Source: Frankiaceae bacterium (GTDB lineage: Bacteria > Actinomycetota > Actinomycetes > Mycobacteriales > SCTD01). From it: a stretch of 9,691 bases of DNA. A program made the translations under genes and the position numbers. Positions within the stretch are counted from its first letter, which is position 1, and every line of letters begins with the position of its first letter. The stretch spans positions 1 to 9,691 of the forward strand of contig CANKBT010000102.1 of the NCBI GenBank assembly GCA_947479995.1. The letters are read 5' to 3'. Positions 5,318 to 9,691 of the stretch are shown piece after piece. The notes beneath the pieces were generated by a model, which was not told the origin of the DNA, did no database searches, and saw only the letters and a program-made list of their open reading frames with translations.

Positions 5318-7168
5318 ATGGGCCACTACAAGAGCAACCTGCGCGACATCGAGTTCAACCTCTTCGAGGTCTTCGGTGCCGACACGACCCTCGGCTCGGG
5401 GCCGTTCGCCAACCTCGACGTGGACAGCGCCCGCGACATCCTCAAGGAGGTCGAGCGGCTCGCGTCGAACGACCTCGCGGCCTCGTTCGTCGAGGGCGAC
5501 CGCACCCCGCCGGTCTTCGACAAGGACACCGGCACCGCCGTGCTGCCGGCCGCCTTCACCAAGAGCTTCCAGGCGTACCACGACGGCGGCTGGGACCGGT
5601 TCCCGCTGCGCGAGGAGCTCGGTGGCGTCGGCGCCCCGCCCTCGCTCATCTGGGCGTTCTCCGAGCTGATCCTGGGCTCGAACCCGGCCGTCTACATGTA
5701 CGCCTCCGGCCCGGCGTTCGCGCAGATCCTGTTCGACAACGGCACCGAGGCCCAGAAGCGCTTCGCCCACCAGGCGATCGAGCGCGGCTGGGGCGCCACG
5801 ATGGTGCTCACCGAGCCCGACGCCGGCTCCGACGTCGGCGCCGGCCGCGCGGTCGCGCACCCGCAGCCCGACGGCACCTGGCACATCGAGGGCGTCAAGC
5901 GCTTCATCACCTCGGCCGAGTGGGACTGGCCGGAGAACATCTTCCACCTCGTCCTCGCCCGCCCCGTCGGCGTCGAGGGCCACGGCGGCCCCGGCACCAA
6001 GGGCCTGTCGCTGTTCCTCGTCCCGAAGTACCTGGTCGACGAGGACGGCAACCTCGGCGAGCGCAACGGCGCCTACGTCACCAACGTCGAGAAGAAGATG
6101 GGCCTGAAGGTCTCCACGACCTGCGAGCTCACCTTCGGCGAGCAGCACCCCGCCATCGGCACGCTCGTCGGCGACGTCCACGACGGCATCGCGCAGATGT
6201 TCCAGGTCATCGAGTACGCCCGCATGATGGTCGGCGCGAAGGCCATCAGCACGCTGTCGACCGGCTACCTCAACGCCCTCGACTACGCCAAGATCCGCGT
6301 CCAGGGCGCCGACCTGACCCGCATGACCGACAAGCGGGCGCCGCGCGTCACCATCGCGCACCACCCGGACGTCCGCCTCATGCTCATGCGCCAGAAGGCC
6401 TGGGCCGAGGGCATGCGCGCGCTCGTCATGTACACCGCGAGCATCCAGGACCAGATCGAGCTGTCCCGCGAGGCCGGCGAGGTCGACGACCTGCTCGTGC
6501 GCCTCAACGACCTGCTGCTGCCGATCGTCAAGGGCTACGGCTCGGAGAAGGCCTACGAGCTGCTCGCCAGCTCGCTGCAGGTCTTCGGCGGGTCCGGCTT
6601 CACGCAGGACTACCCGGTCGAGCAGTACATCCGCGACGCCAAGATCGACACCCTGTACGAGGGCACGACGACCATCCAGGGCATGGACTTCTTCTTCCGC
6701 AAGATCGTCCGCGACCAGGGCCAGGCGCTCGGCAAGCTCGCCGCCGAGATCACCGAGCTCGCCAAGGGCGAGGCCGGCAACGGCACCCTCGCCGCCGAGC
6801 GCGACCTGCTCGCCAAGGCGCTCGAGGACGCCCAGGGGATCGTCGGCTACTGCGTCGAGGAGCTCATGGCCTCCGCGCAGGAGGGCAGCCGCGACGCCAG
6901 CCCGAACCTCTACAAGGTCGGCCTGAACACCACGCGCCTGCTCATGGCGCTCGGCGACGTGGTCGTCGGCTGGCTGCTGCTGCGCCAGGCCGCCGTGGCC
7001 GTCGAGAAGCTGCCGACCGCCTCGGACCGCGACAAGGCCTTCTACGAGGGCAAGGTCGCCGCTGCCAAGTGGTTCGCGCACAACGTGTTCCCCGAGCTGG
7101 CCGGCAAGCTCGAGATCGCGCGCGGCACCGACCTGTCGCTCATGGAGCTCGACGAGGCCGCCTTCTAG
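5318..7168 (+). CDS. fadE5: FadE5-type acyl-CoA dehydrogenase
   Basis: Cytoplasmic FAD enzyme for the first step of beta-oxidation: acyl-CoA to trans-2-enoyl-CoA, with electrons passed to electron-transfer flavoprotein. It is 616 aa, close to mycobacterial FadE5 (about 611), and shares its ends as I remember them: N-terminal MGHYKSN and C-terminal MELDEAAF. The long form has extra N- and C-terminal helical regions beyond the usual 380-residue fold. The FAD/substrate motif MVLTEPDAGSD is at 162-172, GGSGFTQDYPVEQYIRDAKI begins at 424, and the catalytic base is Glu448 in LYEGTT, matching the FadE5 glutamate near 447. FadE5 is known to accept a broad range of acyl chain lengths; that is carried over by homology. 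The Shine-Dalgarno AGGAG (5303-5307) sits 10 nt before the ATG. Codon use is strongly C-ending with AAG, ATC and TTC, suggesting high expression. It is a single-gene unit, with paired palindromic boxes upstream and a strong hairpin 14 nt after the stop. Confidence 0.96.
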   Translation: MGHYKSNLRDIEFNLFEVFGADTTLGSGPFANLDVDSARDILKEVERLASNDLAASFVEGDRTPPVFDKDTGTAVLPAAFTKSFQAYHDGGWDRFPLREELGGVGAPPSLIWAFSELILGSNPAVYMYASGPAFAQILFDNGTEAQKRFAHQAIERGWGATMVLTEPDAGSDVGAGRAVAHPQPDGTWHIEGVKRFITSAEWDWPENIFHLVLARPVGVEGHGGPGTKGLSLFLVPKYLVDEDGNLGERNGAYVTNVEKKMGLKVSTTCELTFGEQHPAIGTLVGDVHDGIAQMFQVIEYARMMVGAKAISTLSTGYLNALDYAKIRVQGADLTRMTDKRAPRVTIAHHPDVRLMLMRQKAWAEGMRALVMYTASIQDQIELSREAGEVDDLLVRLNDLLLPIVKGYGSEKAYELLASSLQVFGGSGFTQDYPVEQYIRDAKIDTLYEGTTTIQGMDFFFRKIVRDQGQALGKLAAEITELAKGEAGNGTLAAERDLLAKALEDAQGIVGYCVEELMASAQEGSRDASPNLYKVGLNTTRLLMALGDVVVGWLLLRQAAVAVEKLPTASDRDKAFYEGKVAAAKWFAHNVFPELAGKLEIARGTDLSLMELDEAAF

Positions 7169-7182
7169 GCGCACCCCTCGCC

Positions 7183-7220
7183 CCGCGGGCCCGGTCCTCC
7201 TCGGAGGGCCGGGCCCGCGG
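7183..7220 (+). terminator. Hairpin terminator after fadE5
   Basis: Perfect 12-bp arms CCGCGGGCCCGG (7183-7194) and CCGGGCCCGCGG (7209-7220). The interior TCCTCC/GGAGGG can extend the stem by four or more pairs, leaving a loop of about six bases. It begins 14 nt after the fadE5 stop. A short C-rich stretch, not a T-tract, follows. Very stable, so termination is likely despite the missing U-run. Confidence 0.8.
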
Positions 7221-7238
7221 CGTTCCCCCGCACGGGTG

Positions 7239-7263
7239 GTGTGCAGGTGATCGCCGCGGGTAG
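7239..7263 (+). promoter_or_regulatory. Possible sigma-B/F-type promoter of the small membrane protein gene
   Basis: GTGT (7239-7242), 15 nt, then GGGTAG (7258-7263). This compares with the actinobacterial general-stress sigma consensus GTTT-N14-16-GGGTAT, with one mismatch in each element. The wider sequence CCGCGGGTAGCA (7254-7265) recurs almost exactly in the fadE5 upstream box (CCGCGGGTAGCA at 5245-5256). Transcription would start near 7270, about 40 nt before the ATG. Confidence 0.4.
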
Positions 7264-7312
7264 CAACGGTCGAGCGCCGCGCTCCGTGCGGCCAGGACCC
7301 GGAGGGACTCCC

Positions 7313-7534
7313 ATGGGCATCGGTGCCAGCGTCTTCCTGCTCGCGGTCGGCGCCATCCTCGCCTTCGCCGTGACCGACAACATCAACGACATCGACCTCA
7401 CGGCGGTCGGCTACATCCTCATGGCGTGCGGCGTCATCGGCCTCGCCTACACGCTCTACCTGACCAGCCGCGCCCGCACCGGCGTCGGCACGGTCCGCGA
7501 GGAGCGCGTCGTCCGCGACCGGGACGTCTACTAG
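7313..7534 (+). CDS. Small two-helix membrane protein, DUF6458-like
   Basis: A 73-aa integral membrane protein of no known function. The MGIGASVFLLAVGAIL start, the central IDLTAVGYILMACGVIG segment and the size fit the DUF6458 family common in actinobacteria. Two hydrophobic helices are visible (about 4-20 and 32-50), joined by a polar turn TDNINDIDL, followed by a charged tail of some 23 residues rich in Arg and Glu that is probably cytoplasmic. The start is fixed by GGAGGG at 7301-7306, six nt before the ATG; an upstream in-frame GTG at 7241 has no such site and would destroy the family's N-terminus. It is a single-gene unit flanked by strong hairpins. A possible stress-sigma promoter lies upstream, suggesting envelope-stress or stationary-phase expression, which is inference only. 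Confidence 0.9.
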   Translation: MGIGASVFLLAVGAILAFAVTDNINDIDLTAVGYILMACGVIGLAYTLYLTSRARTGVGTVREERVVRDRDVY

Positions 7535-7560
7535 GCGCTCCCGCCCCGCCCGCCCCGCCT

Positions 7561-7602
7561 CGACGGCCCGGCACCCCGCACCCGCGGGGCGCCGGGCCGT
7601 CG
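7561..7602. terminator. Strong bidirectional hairpin between convergent genes
   Basis: Perfect 12-bp arms CGACGGCCCGGC (7561-7572) and GCCGGGCCGTCG (7591-7602), one A/C mismatch, then six further pairs CCCCGC/GCGGGG around an ACCC loop. It lies 26 nt after the small membrane protein stop and 56 nt beyond the stop of the convergent thioredoxin/NHL gene, so it can serve both strands. Confidence 0.85.
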
Positions 7603-7633
7603 CGCGTCCGGGGGGCGCTCGGACGTGGCGGCG

Positions 7634-7670
7634 TCGCCGTCAGCGCCGTCAGGCGCGGTCAGGCGCCGTT
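7634..7670. repeat. Degenerate ~10-bp tandem repeat over the thioredoxin/NHL stop codon
   Basis: Units related to GGCGCCGTCA recur with spacing 9-10 bp: TCGCCGTCA (7634-7642), GCGCCGTCA (7643-7651), GGCGCGGTCA (7652-7661) and GGCGCCGTT (7662-7670). Each TCA reads as TGA on the minus strand; the one at 7659-7661 is the stop of the gene and the other two are in another frame. Probably a slippage product without function. Confidence 0.4.
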
Positions 7671-9449
7671 GAGCACCAGGCGCAGCAGGTCGGGCGACCC
7701 CTCGCGGACGCGCACCGGGATGCCCCAGTCCTGCCGGCTGACGTGGCAGGCGGGGTGCTCGCCCTCGACGTCGCACGCGGCGGCGGTGGCGCTGACGTGC
7801 AGCACCCCCTCGCCCGGGGCGAGCCGCAGGTCCCGGCCGAGGCCCGTGGAGGCGCCCTCGCCGTCGAGCAGCAGCTCCGGCGGGGCGGCCGAGACGACGA
7901 GCCGGGTCGCCGGCCCCTCGCGCTCGTCGAGGTGCTGGCCCGGCGGCGGCACGAAGACGACCTCGAGGCGGACGGCGCCCGCCGCCACGTCGGACGCCGG
8001 CCGGGCCGTGCGCTGCGCCGGCCCCTCGACGAGCGCGTCGCCGGCGTCGACCCCGGTCAGCCGGTGCGCGGCGCTCTCGAGCACGAGCAGCCGGTCGCCG
8101 ACGACCACCGCGGCGGTCGGCTCGGCGAGGCCGGTCGCCAGCGTGGAGACCTGCTCGGTGACGGGGTCGTAGCGGCGGAGCGCGCCGTTGTAGGTGTCGC
8201 AGACGGCGACCGAGCCGTCCGGCAGCACCGCCACGCCGAGGGGGTGCTGCAGCAGTGCCTCGGCGGCCGGGCCGTCGCGGTGGCCGAAGTCGAACAGCCC
8301 GGTGCCCACGGCGGTGCCGACCCGGCCCTGCCCGTCCTGCTGGCTCGCGAGCCAGCGCAGCGACGACGTCTCGGCGTCGACGAACCACAGCCGGTCGGCG
8401 CCGCTGGCCAGGCCGCTCGGCTGGGCGAGCAGGGCCAGCGCCGGGTCGCCGTCACGCAGCCCCTCGCCGGTGGTGCCGGCGAGCACGCGGACGCGCTCGC
8501 CGTCGTACGCCCAGAGCTGGTGCGTGCCGGCCATCGCGACCACGACCTCGCCGCCGTGCGCGGCGACCGCCCAGGGCGTCGACAGCGGCACCTCGCGGGC
8601 GGGGCCCTCGACGGGGTCGCCGGGGCGCGCGACCGCGCCGGTGCCGGCGACCGTGCGGGCGGTGCCGGCGGCGAGGTCGACCTCGCGCAGCACGTGGTTG
8701 GCGGTGTCGGCGACGAGCACCGCGCCGTCGGCGAGCACGCACACGCCCTGCGGCTCGGCGAAGCGCGGCGCGGCGCCGTCGACCAGCCCGCGCGCGCCGG
8801 TGCCGACGCGGGCCAGCTCGGTGAGCCCGTCGGCCGCCAGCTCGACGACCTGGTGGTGCGCGGTGTCGGCGACGACGAGCGTGCCGCCGGGCAGCACCGC
8901 CGCGCCGCCGGGGAAGCGCAGCGCGGTGGGCGCGGTCGGGGGCGCGACCCACGCGGGGCCGCCGCGGCGCAGCGTGCCCTTCGCGTCGTGCTCCGCGACG
9001 AGCTCCTCGAGCAGCCGCCCCAGGCCCTCGGCGTGGCCCTCCCCGGAGGCGGTGTGGACGACGTAGCCCTCGGGGTCGACGAGCACGAGGGTCGGCCAGG
9101 CGCGCACGGCGTAGAGCGACCAGGTGGCCAGGGCCGGGTCGTCGAGCACCGGGTGGTGCACCTCGTACCGCTCGACGGCGTCGACGAGCGCCGCGTGGTC
9201 GGCCTCGTGCGCGAACTTCGGGCTGTGGACGCCGACGACGACCAGCTCGGCGGCGAAGCGCTCCTCGAGCGGGCGCAGCTCGTCCAGCACGTGCAGGCAG
9301 TTGACGCAGCAGCTCGTCCAGAAGTCGAGCAGCACGAACCGGCCGCGCAGCCCGCGCAGGGTCAGCGGGCCGTCGGTGCCGATCCAGCCGCCGGCGCCGA
9401 CGAGCTCGGGAGCGCGGACGCGGGCCTGTCGGGGGGCGGTCGTCGTCAC
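7659..9449 (-). CDS. Thioredoxin-like/NHL-propeller protein (NHLRC2 type)
   Basis: 596-aa three-part protein matching the layout of animal NHLRC2 and its bacterial relatives. Residues about 10-155 form a thioredoxin-like domain: DFWTSCCVNCLH gives the motif C48-V-N-C51 with an extra Cys47, GVHSPKF follows near 73-79, and the cis-proline is P119 in AWPT. Residues about 175-470 form a propeller of NHL repeats, seen as recurring 'P-G-V-(A/C)-V-L-x-D-G-x-(V/L)-x-V-A-D-T-x-N-H' blocks near 180-205, 234-258, 290-316, 343-368 and 402-427. A beta-rich C-terminal domain (485-596) has a Cys pair at C559 and C568. No signal peptide or membrane segment is visible, so it is probably cytoplasmic. The biochemical role is unknown; a thiol-dependent redox or chaperone role is inferred. 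Start is GTG 9449: an in-frame TAG at 9459-9461 rules out anything upstream. No good Shine-Dalgarno is visible, so translation may be leaderless or weak. Confidence 0.92.
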   Translation of the reverse strand: MTTTAPRQARVRAPELVGAGGWIGTDGPLTLRGLRGRFVLLDFWTSCCVNCLHVLDELRPLEERFAAELVVVGVHSPKFAHEADHAALVDAVERYEVHHPVLDDPALATWSLYAVRAWPTLVLVDPEGYVVHTASGEGHAEGLGRLLEELVAEHDAKGTLRRGGPAWVAPPTAPTALRFPGGAAVLPGGTLVVADTAHHQVVELAADGLTELARVGTGARGLVDGAAPRFAEPQGVCVLADGAVLVADTANHVLREVDLAAGTARTVAGTGAVARPGDPVEGPAREVPLSTPWAVAAHGGEVVVAMAGTHQLWAYDGERVRVLAGTTGEGLRDGDPALALLAQPSGLASGADRLWFVDAETSSLRWLASQQDGQGRVGTAVGTGLFDFGHRDGPAAEALLQHPLGVAVLPDGSVAVCDTYNGALRRYDPVTEQVSTLATGLAEPTAAVVVGDRLLVLESAAHRLTGVDAGDALVEGPAQRTARPASDVAAGAVRLEVVFVPPPGQHLDEREGPATRLVVSAAPPELLLDGEGASTGLGRDLRLAPGEGVLHVSATAAACDVEGEHPACHVSRQDWGIPVRVREGSPDLLRLVLNGA

Positions 9450-9531
9450 CCGCCCAGGCTAGGAGCCGGGCGGGCGAACCGCGCAGGCCGCTCGTGCGTC
9501 TGCGGTGCACCACCTCACCCCAGGAGCCCCC

Positions 9532-9691
9532 GTGACCCGTACCGCCCGACGCGGAGCCCTGCTCCTCGTCACCGCCCTGGGCGCCGCCGCCCTCGGCACC
9601 GCCGCGCCCGCCCCCGCGACCGCGGCGGCCCCCGCCCTGCTGCCGGCCGCGCCGCCCGCCGCGCCCGCCCTCGAGGCCCCGCTCGGGGAGC
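9532..9691 (+). CDS. Secreted Ala/Pro-rich protein, N-terminal fragment
   Basis: Only the first 53 codons are in the window. The GTG start is supported by AGGAG at 9522-9526, five nt upstream. The product begins MTRTARRGALLLVTALGAAA, a positively charged n-region followed by a hydrophobic core, with likely cleavage after one of several Ala-x-Ala sites between about residues 24 and 33. TARRGALLL could be a Tat signal, but the fit is weaker than for the amine oxidase. The mature start is an Ala/Pro linker, common ahead of secreted or wall-associated actinobacterial domains. The function cannot be told from this piece. It is divergent from the thioredoxin/NHL gene with 82 bp between starts, in which I see no convincing promoter motif. 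Confidence 0.8.
   Translation, partial: MTRTARRGALLLVTALGAAALGTAAPAPATAAAPALLPAAPPAAPALEAPLGE

Noticed and set aside
5186..7174. Open frame of 662 codons antisense to fadE5
   Set aside because: It mirrors fadE5 almost exactly. Its low-complexity Asp/Val/Gly/Leu/Arg composition is what the complement of a GC-rich gene with C-ending codons gives, and it has no recognisable domain.
3568..7263. Very long plus-strand open frame across the oxidoreductase, regulator and fadE5
   Set aside because: The translation is Arg/His/Pro/Gly-rich noise, crosses three well-supported genes in wrong frames and shows no family motif.
7241..7312. GTG 7241 as start of the small membrane protein
   Set aside because: It lacks a ribosome binding site, while ATG 7313 has GGAGGG six nt upstream and restores the family N-terminus MGIGAS.

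Overview
The window is very GC-rich (roughly three quarters G+C), with strong G/C bias at third codon positions, frequent GTG starts and long spurious open frames on both strands. Together with a mycobacterial FadE5-type acyl-CoA dehydrogenase, a DUF6458-type small membrane protein and a lipoprotein class B PBP, this points to a high-GC actinobacterium. A Kineosporiales-like or related lineage is only a guess.

Layout, left to right. (1) A Tat-exported flavin monoamine oxidase on the minus strand, running off the left edge, is divergent from a penicillin-binding lipoprotein on the plus strand; their starts are about 50 bp apart. (2) The PBP converges on a minus-strand pair: an XRE-cupin regulator (upstream) and a thioredoxin-reductase-like FAD oxidoreductase (downstream). 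A compact hairpin covers both convergent stop codons. (3) A 178-bp divergent region with two unrelated sets of repeats separates the regulator from a plus-strand fadE5 gene. (4) fadE5 ends in a strong hairpin and is followed by a small two-helix membrane protein gene with a possible stress-sigma promoter and its own strong hairpin. (5) On the minus strand comes a thioredoxin/NHL-propeller protein of the NHLRC2 type, divergent from the start of a secreted Ala/Pro-rich protein cut by the right edge.

Functionally this looks like ordinary chromosome: cell-wall synthesis, fatty-acid beta-oxidation, redox enzymes and a regulator, in short transcription units separated by good terminators. The clearest functional unit is the regulator-oxidoreductase pair. 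I see no mobile element, phage gene, CRISPR array, tRNA or rRNA, and no stretch over 300 bases without a gene. I do not see a convincing new multi-gene system. What deserves a second look are regulatory-scale signals: paired GGGGTTACC-type boxes before fadE5, 13-bp direct repeats before the XRE gene, a possible sigma-B/F-type promoter before the small membrane protein, and a few departures from family motifs in the two flavoenzymes.
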